The notes: a model not told the origin generated them from the sequence alone. A stretch of DNA of 7,676 bases from JAAZDN01 sp964440875 (GCA_964440875.1 CAYTTS010000054.1:1-7676); one strand, 5' to 3'; counted from the first letter of the stretch, positions 1 to 6,566 are shown. Program-made: numbers and translations.

Positions 1-56
1 AAGTGTGATAAGTCCAGTTTTTATGCGGATAACTAGATTTTTATGCTATTTTTATC
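1..56. repeat. Short direct repeats at left edge, possible IS21-type end
   Basis: TTTTTATGC occurs exactly at 18-26 and 38-46, 20 bp apart, and a weaker copy, TTTTTATC, follows at 49-56. The first copy sits in the context GTCCAGTTTTTATGCGGATA. Ends of IS21-family insertion sequences carry several short repeats of this general style (GTCCA, a T-run, then GCGGATAA), so this may be the outer end of an element lying to the left, or a decayed remnant. No transposase reading frame is present inside the window. This rests on remembered resemblance, not on an alignment. Confidence 0.35.
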
Positions 57-202
57 TTAAAAATATTAATAAATATTATCTTTTCAAATATAGTTTCTTT
101 AGAAAGTCAAAATTTTATTTAAATCTGAATTAATGAATATTAAATACCACTTTATAAGAGTAAACTAAAGAAGTAATAGTATAACTAGAAAAGAGGATAA
201 AG
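57..202. other. AT-rich upstream region of the surface-protein gene
   Basis: This stretch is very AT-rich and I see no gene or RNA in it. There is a small inverted repeat, TTTCT-TT-AGAAA, at 94-105. Possible -10 elements are TATAGT (89-94) and TATAAG (153-158), but neither has a convincing -35 at the right distance. A promoter for the gene at 203 probably lies here, but I cannot place it. The AAGAGG ribosome binding site at 191-196 belongs to that gene. Confidence 0.4.
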
Positions 203-1690
203 ATGAAAATATTTAATGATAAGATAATTAAGAAATTATTAATATTATCAATGGCTTTTTGCTCATTTTCAGTAGTAAAGTTTTCGACAAGCATTATGGC
301 CCTTCAAGATAGTAATAACAGCTTAAAGATCAGCACAAATAAATCAGTAGTTAATGTTGGTGATGAAGTAACAGTATCAATATCACCACTTCGATATAAA
401 ATCGATGAAAATGGATTACTTGGAATCAATATAAAGGTAATTGCTGATAAGTTTCAAGAAAGTGGCGATATCCAATCAATTGAACTGCCGAGAACATACT
501 TTAAGAGTAAAGATGGTAAGAAACTTCCAATGTACTATTTAATTAGAAGTACTAACTATGTAAACGAAGGTATAGAAGTCCATTTCCCTGTAGATAGCCC
601 TAACTCATCACAAATTGTTACTAAAGAAGAGTTAAGTATCCAACATGGAGAAGGTAAAATAAGTATGGTCAATATTATGTTAAGAATGCTAGATGAGAAT
701 GGTGATCCACTCTCAAACTATGATGGATATATAAATGAAGTATACATGGAAGATTCAATAAAAGTTACATATAAAATAAATGATAGTGGTAATTCATATA
801 ATAACTCTACTTACTTCTATGCTTATGCAGAAATGGATAAACAAAGAACAGATTTATCATCTGAAGTAACACATGAAGGAAAATTGGTGCTATTTTCAAA
901 TACTAAAATGACATTTACTGATGATAATTACTATCTTTCAAAAAACAATATTAATAAAGGTAAAATATACCTTGATAATTATGGTAAATATAAAAATACC
1001 CGATTAGGAATAAAAATAATTTCCGCTGATATTGAAGTAGTCTCAGATAATTTTAAAAAATCACCTACATTAGATAATGTATACGAAAGTAAAATTTATA
1101 CTGATGATCAAAAAAATAAATATTATACAATTTTACCAGGTGAAAAATTAGCGCTTGATTATGAATATAAACTTAAAAATAAAAATTTACAAGCTGGTGA
1201 AACTATAAACTATAAAATAATCTTTTATCAGTTTGACTATACTGACGCCATTGATGAGTATGAGATGGAATTAGTTGTTTCAGAAGATTACAAGATAAAA
1301 TATGAATCAATAAAGTATCAAGATTATCTAAAAGAAGATAATAATATTTATATGATAAATGATAAAGTACTAATCAATGGTTTTAGAGACTTACCTGCGG
1401 ATAATGACTTTATTGGTTGGGAAATATCTAAAAACAAACAATTTATTGAAGAAGGTTCTACGGTTTCACTTAAAGATATCATTAACGGCGAGAGTGAGAT
1501 AGTTTTAAATGCAGTATTTGCTGATGAAAACATAAAGCCACCAATCATAGATGAAGATCATAAAGATGATAAGCCAAAAGATAAAGATGATGTAAATACA
1601 TCTTCAGTTTTTAATAATTACTTCTATGTCTTTATTATTATTATATCATTAAGTATTTTAAGGATATTAAAGAAGAGAAAGTATGATTAA
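203..1690 (+). CDS. Secreted membrane-anchored surface protein, function unknown
   Basis: This 495-residue protein is not one I recognise as a named family. A signal peptide is clear: Lys-rich N-terminus, hydrophobic core at about 11-25, and a likely cut after Ala33 (SIMA-LQ). Cys20 is not in a lipobox. Residues 36-180 and about 230-360 look like two beta-rich, Ig-like halves; one begins with VNVGDEVTVSI and both contain similar ADKF/SDNF segments. Residues about 388-441 resemble a degenerate InlB_B (Listeria-Bacteroides) repeat, with the FIGW and VLNAVF hallmarks. An acidic, Lys-rich linker (450-463) leads to a membrane helix (about 473-489) and a KKRK tail. That order is typical of sortase-anchored wall proteins, yet no LPXTG is present, so it probably stays in the membrane facing outward. 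The start has AAGAGG six bases upstream. A role in adhesion is only inferred from architecture. Confidence 0.8.
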   Translation: MKIFNDKIIKKLLILSMAFCSFSVVKFSTSIMALQDSNNSLKISTNKSVVNVGDEVTVSISPLRYKIDENGLLGINIKVIADKFQESGDIQSIELPRTYFKSKDGKKLPMYYLIRSTNYVNEGIEVHFPVDSPNSSQIVTKEELSIQHGEGKISMVNIMLRMLDENGDPLSNYDGYINEVYMEDSIKVTYKINDSGNSYNNSTYFYAYAEMDKQRTDLSSEVTHEGKLVLFSNTKMTFTDDNYYLSKNNINKGKIYLDNYGKYKNTRLGIKIISADIEVVSDNFKKSPTLDNVYESKIYTDDQKNKYYTILPGEKLALDYEYKLKNKNLQAGETINYKIIFYQFDYTDAIDEYEMELVVSEDYKIKYESIKYQDYLKEDNNIYMINDKVLINGFRDLPADNDFIGWEISKNKQFIEEGSTVSLKDIINGESEIVLNAVFADENIKPPIIDEDHKDDKPKDKDDVNTSSVFNNYFYVFIIIISLSILRILKKRKYD

Positions 1691-1713
1691 GTATAAGAAA
1701 TAAGTAAAGCGAA

Positions 1714-1751
1714 ATATTAAAAAGACACTTATTATAGTGTTTTTTTAATAT
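1714..1751 (+). terminator. Rho-independent terminator after the surface-protein gene
   Basis: Arms 1714-1729 and 1736-1751 pair over 16 positions with one G-T wobble (G1724 with T1741) around the six-base loop TATTAT. The core is GACACT/AGTGTT, and the A-run on the left and T-run on the right give a U-rich 3' arm. It lies 24 bases after the stop codon. The A-T outer stem is nearly symmetric, so it could also stop transcripts from the other side, though no gene there needs it. Confidence 0.85.
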
Positions 1752-1758
1752 GCTGAGT

Positions 1759-1770
1759 TTGTATATACAA
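1759..1770. promoter_or_regulatory. Perfect 12-bp palindrome, candidate operator of cutC
   Basis: TTGTATATACAA reads identically on both strands and ends two bases before the likely -35 of the cutC promoter. A smaller inverted repeat, ACAA-AG-TTGT, follows at 1775-1784, inside the promoter spacer. A perfect palindrome here suits a dimeric repressor or activator. It does not match the copper repressor CopY box (TACANNTGTA) or the usual Fur, Zur or PerR boxes that I know, so the regulator is not identified. Confidence 0.4.
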
Positions 1771-1772
1771 TG

Positions 1773-1801
1773 TTACAAAGTTGTTTTAATAATGGTATAA
1801 T
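1773..1801 (+). promoter_or_regulatory. Promoter of the cutC operon, extended -10
   Basis: A perfect TATAAT at 1796-1801 is preceded by TGG, which gives an extended -10 (TGGTATAAT). The -35 is weak (TTACAA at 1773-1778, 17-base spacer), as is common when an extended -10 is present. Transcription would start near 1808, leaving a short leader of about 28 bases before the cutC start, with no room for a riboswitch. Confidence 0.75.
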
Positions 1802-1835
1802 GTAGTAGAAATTCATTTATTAAGAGGAGGCAATT

Positions 1836-2576
1836 ATGAGTAAGATAAGAATGGAAGCTTGTTGTGGAAGTGTTAGAGATGTTATTATTGCTGATAGATT
1901 AGGTTTTGATCAAATTGAGTTGAACTCATCATTAGAGAATGGTGGTATGACACCATCAATAGGAACATTAAGAAAATCTAAAGAGTTAACTGATATACCT
2001 TTATATACAATGATTAGAGCACGTCCTCAAGGGTTTAATTATATTGAAGAGGAATATGAGGCGATGTTAATTGATGCTAAGGTGCTATTAGAAAATGGTG
2101 CAGATGGTATTGTATTTGGCTTCTTGAATGATGATGCGACGATTAATGTGGAAAGAACAAGAGAAATGGTAAAAGTAATCGGCGATAAGCCAGCTATTTT
2201 CCATAAAGCTTTTGATTCAACTGCAGACTTAGAAGCTTCAATTAAAATATTAATTGATTTAGGAATAAAACGAATTCTAACTGGTGGCGGTGTAGGTAAC
2301 ATTATGGATAACCTTGATGTCTTAAAAATGTTAGAAGAAAAATATGGGGATCAAATTGATATCTTAATTGGTGGTGGAGTTAGATCTCATAATGTTAAAG
2401 AGATTTTAGAACATACTAATGTTAAACAAATTCACTTCTCAGGAAGTATGAAGGTATTTGATCAATCTACTTTTACAACTGCTAAAAGTGTTGATGAAGA
2501 TGAATACTCATATATTGGAGTTAGTGAAGAAAACATGCAAGCAATAATTGACGAAATAAAGAAGGTAGGAGAATAA
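1836..2576 (+). CDS. cutC: CutC family protein, putative copper homeostasis
   Basis: CutC proteins are TIM-barrel proteins of the cytoplasm linked to copper tolerance. Some bind copper, but the molecular activity is unsettled. The 246 residues match the family's usual length of about 245. Visible family motifs are EACC near the N-terminus (Cys9, Cys10), IELNSSLENGGMTPS (27-41, equivalent to the E. coli VELCAAPKEGGLTPS segment), MIRARPQGFNY (59-69), FHKAFD (122-127), ILTGGG (147-152), GGGVRSHN (179-186) and IHFSG (199-203). AGAGGAGG at 1823-1830 lies five bases before the ATG. The stop codon directly abuts the next gene's start, so the two are surely one operon. The family call is firm; the physiological role here is inference, because no copper exporter, chaperone or copper regulator is visible nearby. 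Confidence 0.93.
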   Translation: MSKIRMEACCGSVRDVIIADRLGFDQIELNSSLENGGMTPSIGTLRKSKELTDIPLYTMIRARPQGFNYIEEEYEAMLIDAKVLLENGADGIVFGFLNDDATINVERTREMVKVIGDKPAIFHKAFDSTADLEASIKILIDLGIKRILTGGGVGNIMDNLDVLKMLEEKYGDQIDILIGGGVRSHNVKEILEHTNVKQIHFSGSMKVFDQSTFTTAKSVDEDEYSYIGVSEENMQAIIDEIKKVGE

Positions 2577-3242
2577 ATGACTAAAGCAGTTATTTTTGAT
2601 ATGGATGGTACAGCACTTGATTCAATGGGCTTATCCGTATATAACGTTACAAACTATCTAGAAAGTTTAGGCTTAGATATTAATGATCCTAAAGTTCAAG
2701 AATTAGCTAAACTTGGGTGGTTTATAACAGCTGATGATATTAATGAATCATTAGGAACAGATTTCTGTAACAAAGCGATTCGTGATGGATACTTAGAAAC
2801 TCATTATGCAATGTATAGAAATGAGTATGATTTAATACCTGGATTTATTGAATTTTTAGACTTACTAGATGAAAATGGAATTAAATATGCTATTGCAACA
2901 GCGACGAGAAATTATGGAGCAGAAGATACATTTAAACGCCACGGTATCTTAGATCGTTTTCAGTTTATTACAACTGAAGGTAGAGTGGGTAAAACTAAAG
3001 ATTTCCCACATATCTACTTGGATGCAGCAAAACGTTTAGGTGCAAGTCCAGAGGAGACTATCGTATTTGAAGATGCATTGTATGCTCTTAAAACAGCTAA
3101 GAATGCTGGCTTTAAAACAGTAGCGATTAAAGAAGAGTACTATAAATCTGACCATGAGGAAATTGCAAATACAGGTGATGTCTTTGTTGAAGACTTCCAT
3201 GAACTACTAAAGCTAATTGAAAATAATAAATATCACTTGTAG
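2577..3242 (+). CDS. HAD-superfamily phosphatase, beta-phosphoglucomutase-like subfamily
   Basis: This is a 221-residue cytoplasmic hydrolase of the haloacid dehalogenase superfamily. All four motifs are visible: DMDGT with nucleophile Asp8 and acid-base Asp10; Thr108 in AIATAT (motif II); Lys141 in GKTKDFPHIYLDAAKRLG (motif III); and Glu165-Asp166 in VFEDALYALKTAKNAG (motif IV, magnesium binding). The insert between motifs I and II (about 14-90) forms the helical cap of subfamily IA. The closest style is that of beta-phosphoglucomutase and small sugar-phosphate or nucleotide phosphatases; the substrate cannot be read from the sequence. Its ATG follows the cutC stop with no gap, and its ribosome binding site AGGAG (2567-2571) lies inside the end of cutC, so translation is probably coupled. 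The adjacent terminator starts four bases after its stop. Confidence 0.9.
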   Translation: MTKAVIFDMDGTALDSMGLSVYNVTNYLESLGLDINDPKVQELAKLGWFITADDINESLGTDFCNKAIRDGYLETHYAMYRNEYDLIPGFIEFLDLLDENGIKYAIATATRNYGAEDTFKRHGILDRFQFITTEGRVGKTKDFPHIYLDAAKRLGASPEETIVFEDALYALKTAKNAGFKTVAIKEEYYKSDHEEIANTGDVFVEDFHELLKLIENNKYHL

Positions 3243-3245
3243 AAA

Positions 3246-3272
3246 AAAAGACATTCACTAAGAATGTCTTTT
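3246..3272. terminator. Bidirectional terminator shared by the HAD gene and nrdG
   Basis: AAAAGACATTC (3246-3256) pairs perfectly over 11 bp with GAATGTCTTTT (3262-3272) around the loop ACTAA. The HAD-gene strand ends in a short T-run (3269-3272). The opposite strand ends in seven T's opposite the A-run at 3243-3249, so the hairpin should be stronger for nrdG. It overlaps the last codons of nrdG, and the nrdG stop codon (3258-3260) lies in the loop. Confidence 0.88.
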
Positions 3273-3803
3273 ATATTGAATTATTTTATTTTCTGCTATT
3301 GTTTTTTGTACATCAATTAATCTTTGATTTGATGATCCGCGATAGTCTAAGGTTAAGTCTTTTTTACTTTCGACAAAACGACCATCGACAATAACATCTA
3401 GATAATCTTTTATAAGCTGGAAATCTTTATCTTTAAGTAGATTTTCATAAATCTCTCCGCTATACATCCAAATATTTAGTCCAAGATCTTTCAATCTAGG
3501 TACTAATATTTTAAGAGCTGAACTTTGAAACATTGGATCTCCACCTGATAGGGTAATACCATCAACATGCTTATGAAGAGAGGATTTAATTTCTTCTAAT
3601 AAATCCTCAATCTCCATTGTAAATCCTTCATCGATTGCCCATGTATCTTGATTGTGACAGCCAGGACATGCAAATAAACATCCTTGAAACCATATTACAA
3701 TTCTTAAGCCATCACCATTCACGACACTATCAAATTCTATTGGACTAGATAGTCTAACTTTATTTGTGTTTAACACGGTCATTCTCTTCGGCTTTTTTAG
3801 CAT
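3258..3803 (-). CDS. nrdG: Anaerobic ribonucleotide reductase activating protein (radical SAM)
   Basis: NrdG uses S-adenosylmethionine and a [4Fe-4S] cluster to create the glycyl radical on NrdD. The cluster motif is CLFACPGC with Cys42, Cys46 and Cys49 (CX3CX2C, as in NrdG and PflA). Further family signs are VNGDGLR (28-34) before the cluster, TLSGGDP (84-90, SAM amino-group contact), VDGRFV (139-144) and the YRGSSNQR segment (154-161). Length is 181 residues from this start, or 174 from Met8 (start at 3782); the family is usually about 155-200. Neither start has a strong ribosome binding site, so translation is probably coupled to nrdD, whose end it overlaps by 44 bases (23 from Met8). The final codons form one arm of the terminator. 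Confidence 0.95.
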   Translation of the reverse strand: MLKKPKRMTVLNTNKVRLSSPIEFDSVVNGDGLRIVIWFQGCLFACPGCHNQDTWAIDEGFTMEIEDLLEEIKSSLHKHVDGITLSGGDPMFQSSALKILVPRLKDLGLNIWMYSGEIYENLLKDKDFQLIKDYLDVIVDGRFVESKKDLTLDYRGSSNQRLIDVQKTIAENKIIQYKRHS

Positions 3804-6018
3804 TATTAAATCTATCTACTGTACCTACTAAATAACCGGTAATTCTTCTAATTCTTTCAAATGGAACTCCATTTTCCCTTCTGTTACATCCAGGGCAAAC
3901 TTCGTTAATAATTCCTGAGAATCCACAGACTGGATCTCTATCTAATGGATGGTTAATTGCTCCATATCCCATTCCAGCTTCTTTCATCATTCTTACAACA
4001 TTCATAAATGCTTTTTGATTTCTAATTAAGTCACCCTCAAGTTCAATATATGAAATATGTCCAGCATTTGTGAAACTATGATATATTGCTTCTTTATTAA
4101 TCTTATCTTGAGCAGTAATTTCATAGTAGACTGGAACATGGAATGAGTTTGTATAATAATCTCTATCTGTAATTCCTTCAATGCTACCGTATTTCTCTTT
4201 ATCTATCTTAACAAATCTACCTGATAATCCTTCTGCAGGAGTTGCAAGTAATGTGAAGTTTAAGTTATATTCACTTGCAAACTCATCACAAACACTACGC
4301 ATGAATTCTACGATTCTAATTCCAAATGCTTGTGCTTCATCACTCTCTCCATGGTGGCTTCCTAAAGTAGCTTTTAATGTTTCGGCAAGACCAATAAATC
4401 CAATTGATAATGATCCGTGTTTATATACATCTTTTAGATTGTCGTGAATACCTAATTTATCACTGTTTTTCCAGTTACCTTCTCCAAGTAAGAATGGGAA
4501 ATTTGTAATGTTCTTATTTGCTTGATATTCAAATCTCTTTAATAATTGTTCTTTAACAAGTTCCATTTGTGTTCTTAGATCATGGAAGAAAGCTTCTTCA
4601 TTAAATTCATTATTTAAGATAATTCCATGTTTAATTCCTAGTCTTACTAAGTTAATAGTAGTGAAACTTAGGTTACCACGAGATACAACTTCTTGTGCTT
4701 CATCAGTAACATCAGCAACAACTCTTGTACGACATCCCATGTATGCAACCTCAGTTTTAGGGTTTTTAGGATCATAATGTGTAATATTGAATGGTGCATC
4801 AATGAAACTAAAGTTCGGGAACATACGTTTAGCTGAAACTTGGCATGCAAGTTCAAATAAATCATAGTTAGGATCTTCAGGGAAATAACTCACACCTTCT
4901 TTAATCTTAAAGATTGCGATTGGGAAAATAGGTGTTTCATGATTTCCAAGTCCGCTCTCTAATGCTAGTAGATAATTTTTTGTGACCATTCTACCTGCTA
5001 CTGAAGTATCAGTACCAAAGTTGATTGAAGAGAATGGCACCTGTGCTCCAGCTCTTGAATGCATTGTATTTAAGTTATGAATAAAGCCAACCATTGCTTT
5101 ATAAGTTTCTCTATCAGTTTTCTCAATTGCAAGATCATAAACTATTGTGTCATATTTATCATCTTTAATCTTGATCTTATCTAAGCACTCTAGTTCATCG
5201 ATAGTCTTAATTGCTTTTTCTAACTCACTATCACTTAAAGCTTTAGTAAATCTTTGGTTATCTAAAATTATATTTTTATAATGTTTTCTAAATGACTTAA
5301 TAACACCTTTTGCCATATAGAAATCAAACATTGGGACAGATTGTCCACCATGTTGATCATTTTGGTTTGATTGAATTGCGATTGCAGCTAATGCAGCATA
5401 TGAAGTTATATGTTGTGGCTCACGTAGATGACCATGACCAGTATTAAAACCACCAGTAAATAATCTATCTAAATCAATTTGTAAGCAAGTTGTTGTTCCC
5501 ATTGGGTAAAAATCTAAGTCATGGATATGAATGTCTCCACTTTGGTGTGCACTATTAGTTTTATTATCTAATAAATAAGCAACAGTAAATTCTTTTGATA
5601 GGGTTGATCCATACTGTAGCATAACACCCATAGCTGTATTTCCATCTACGTTAGCATTCTCTCTTTTAAAGTCATGATTCTTAGTTGTATCTATACCTAT
5701 ATTTTCTAATTTCTTTAAAAAGTCGTGTTGATTGTTTGATAAAAATTCTCTTGATAAAGTTCTTTTTCTTCTATATGTGACATATTCTTTAAAAACATCT
5801 TCATAATCTAAATCAAGTAATGTATCTTCAACTAAGTCTTGAATTTCCTCAATGTTTACTACATCACTACTTATTTTTCCAACTACTATTTCTTGGATAT
5901 TTTTAATTTCTTCCTGAGTAACAGGTTTTTTAATTGCGTAAAAAGCTTTTGATACTGCTGTACCAATTTTTTCTATTTTAAAATCAGATTGTGTTCCATC
6001 TCTTTTAATAACTTTCAT
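3760..6018 (-). CDS. nrdD: Anaerobic ribonucleoside-triphosphate reductase, class III
   Basis: NrdD reduces ribonucleoside triphosphates to deoxyribonucleotides in the absence of oxygen. Its 752 residues begin with an ATP-cone regulatory domain (about 2-90, opening VIKRDGTQSDFKIEKI), where dATP/ATP would set activity. The ten-stranded barrel follows: IHIHDLDFYPMGTTTC ends in Cys178 and YMGCRTRV holds Cys429, the likely thiyl-radical cysteines on the two catalytic loops. The C-terminus carries the glycyl radical site, RRITGYLVG with Gly728, which NrdG activates. The zinc-binding end has CPGC (Cys708, Cys711) and Cys698, but the expected fourth ligand is Asp695 in DPVCGF. The ATG at 6018 has GGTGAT four bases upstream, part of AAGGGTGAT. 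It leads the nrdDG operon and is divergent from the PhnA-family gene. Identification is firm. Confidence 0.97.
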   Translation of the reverse strand: MKVIKRDGTQSDFKIEKIGTAVSKAFYAIKKPVTQEEIKNIQEIVVGKISSDVVNIEEIQDLVEDTLLDLDYEDVFKEYVTYRRKRTLSREFLSNNQHDFLKKLENIGIDTTKNHDFKRENANVDGNTAMGVMLQYGSTLSKEFTVAYLLDNKTNSAHQSGDIHIHDLDFYPMGTTTCLQIDLDRLFTGGFNTGHGHLREPQHITSYAALAAIAIQSNQNDQHGGQSVPMFDFYMAKGVIKSFRKHYKNIILDNQRFTKALSDSELEKAIKTIDELECLDKIKIKDDKYDTIVYDLAIEKTDRETYKAMVGFIHNLNTMHSRAGAQVPFSSINFGTDTSVAGRMVTKNYLLALESGLGNHETPIFPIAIFKIKEGVSYFPEDPNYDLFELACQVSAKRMFPNFSFIDAPFNITHYDPKNPKTEVAYMGCRTRVVADVTDEAQEVVSRGNLSFTTINLVRLGIKHGIILNNEFNEEAFFHDLRTQMELVKEQLLKRFEYQANKNITNFPFLLGEGNWKNSDKLGIHDNLKDVYKHGSLSIGFIGLAETLKATLGSHHGESDEAQAFGIRIVEFMRSVCDEFASEYNLNFTLLATPAEGLSGRFVKIDKEKYGSIEGITDRDYYTNSFHVPVYYEITAQDKINKEAIYHSFTNAGHISYIELEGDLIRNQKAFMNVVRMMKEAGMGYGAINHPLDRDPVCGFSGIINEVCPGCNRRENGVPFERIRRITGYLVGTVDRFNNAKKAEENDRVKHK

Positions 6019-6033
6019 AATATCACCCTTCTA

Positions 6034-6071
6034 TTTGACTAATTTATTATACAATATTAAAGCTTTGACTA
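6034..6071. promoter_or_regulatory. Direct repeat TTTGACTA flanking the nrdD -10
   Basis: TTTGACTA occurs at 6034-6041 and again at 6064-6071, exactly 30 bp apart, which places both on the same face of the helix. The nrdD -10 hexamer (6046-6051) lies between them. Two equal half-sites around a core promoter suggest a repressor site. Class III reductase genes are often controlled by NrdR through paired boxes about three helical turns apart, but this sequence is not the NrdR consensus, although TACAATAT at 6050-6057 partly resembles one. Confidence 0.3.
6046..6051 (-). promoter_or_regulatory. -10 element of the nrdDG promoter
   Basis: Read on the minus strand this is a perfect TATAAT. Transcription would begin near 6039 and leave about 20 bases of leader before the nrdD ATG at 6018. 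No good -35 is found at 16-19 bases upstream (the region reads AACTAG), which suggests the promoter depends on an activator or on low-level basal use, consistent with a gene needed only without oxygen. Confidence 0.55.
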
Positions 6072-6074
6072 GTT

Positions 6075-6087
6075 CTTAATTATTAAG
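6075..6087. promoter_or_regulatory. 13-bp palindrome in the nrdD/phnA divergent region
   Basis: CTTAAT-T-ATTAAG is a perfect inverted repeat with a single central base, lying between the two divergent promoters. A few bases on, TTAATTAA (6092-6099) is a second, simpler palindrome. It could bind a dimeric regulator acting on nrdD, on the PhnA-family gene, or on both. In DNA this AT-rich such palindromes also occur by chance, and no known oxygen-regulator box (Fnr, Rex, ArcR style) fits. Confidence 0.22.
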
Positions 6088-6109
6088 TTATTTAATTAAC
6101 TAATGAAAT

Positions 6110-6137
6110 TTGAATTAAATAAATATAACTGTATAAT
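6110..6137 (+). promoter_or_regulatory. Promoter of the PhnA-family gene
   Basis: TTGAAT (6110-6115) and TATAAT (6132-6137) are separated by 16 bases. The start point would be near 6144, about 20 bases before the ATG at 6165. The -10 context CTGTATAAT is shared with the guaC promoter. Confidence 0.7.
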
Positions 6138-6164
6138 AATAGATGAATGAATAGGAGGTATAAT

Positions 6165-6503
6165 ATGTCAGATAATATTATTTGTCCAAAATGTTCTTCT
6201 ATATATGTCTATGAAGATAGAGGTTTACTAATTTGCCCTGAATGTTCACATGAATTTAGTAAAGAAGAATTAAATGAAGAAACTGCTGAAAAGAAATACT
6301 TTGATAGTAATGGTACAGAACTATTTGATGGAGACGATGTAATCGTAATAAAAGATTTAAAAGTTCGAGGCGCATCTAATCCAATCAAACAAGGTACAAA
6401 AGTAAAAAATATCAAATTAAAGGATGAAGATCATGATATCGATTGTAAGGTTGATGGATTTGGTCAGATGGAATTAAAAACAGAATTTGTTAAGAAAGCA
6501 TAA
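6165..6503 (+). CDS. PhnA/YjdM family zinc-ribbon protein
   Basis: This 112-residue cytoplasmic protein has the size and layout of the PhnA (YjdM) family, about 111 residues in E. coli. The N-terminal zinc ribbon has CPKC (Cys7, Cys10) and CPEC (Cys24, Cys27), with the YEDRGLLICPEC spacing of the family. The C-terminal part (about 46-112) carries DSNGTELFDGDDVIVIKDLK and a GFGQMELKTEFVKK end, matching the small beta-barrel half of the family. Despite the name, the family is not needed for phosphonate breakdown and its role is not settled. An in-frame ATG at 6147 was rejected: it lies upstream of the ribosome binding site AGGAGG (6153-6158), which sits six bases before the chosen ATG. It stands alone between its own promoter and terminator. 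Confidence 0.92.
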   Translation: MSDNIICPKCSSIYVYEDRGLLICPECSHEFSKEELNEETAEKKYFDSNGTELFDGDDVIVIKDLKVRGASNPIKQGTKVKNIKLKDEDHDIDCKVDGFGQMELKTEFVKKA

Positions 6504-6523
6504 CATCAGAAATGATGTTTTTT
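6502..6523 (+). terminator. Rho-independent terminator after the PhnA-family gene
   Basis: AACATCA (6502-6508) pairs perfectly with TGATGTT (6513-6519) around GAAA, a stable GNRA-type tetraloop, and a T-run to 6523 follows. The last two bases of the TAA stop codon (6501-6503) are part of the stem. The stem is short (7 bp), so termination may be partial. Confidence 0.8.
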
Positions 6524-6566
6524 CTTTATTTATATATATAATAGAAATAAACTAGAACTTTTGATG

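Noticed and set aside
203..300. Lipoprotein signal at Cys20 of the surface protein
   Set aside because: The residues before the Cys are MAF, which do not form a lipobox; an ordinary signal peptide with a cut after Ala33 fits better.
1802..1835. Metal riboswitch or attenuator ahead of cutC
   Set aside because: Only about 28 bases lie between the predicted transcript start and the ATG, with no hairpin.
4181..4447. 88-residue open frame antisense to nrdD
   Set aside because: It is a shadow of the strongly conserved nrdD coding strand, with no ribosome binding site and no recognisable motif.
6147..6164. Upstream in-frame ATG of the PhnA-family gene, adding six residues
   Set aside because: It lies almost at the predicted transcript start, has no ribosome binding site of its own, and its codons would run through the AGGAGG that serves the ATG at 6165.
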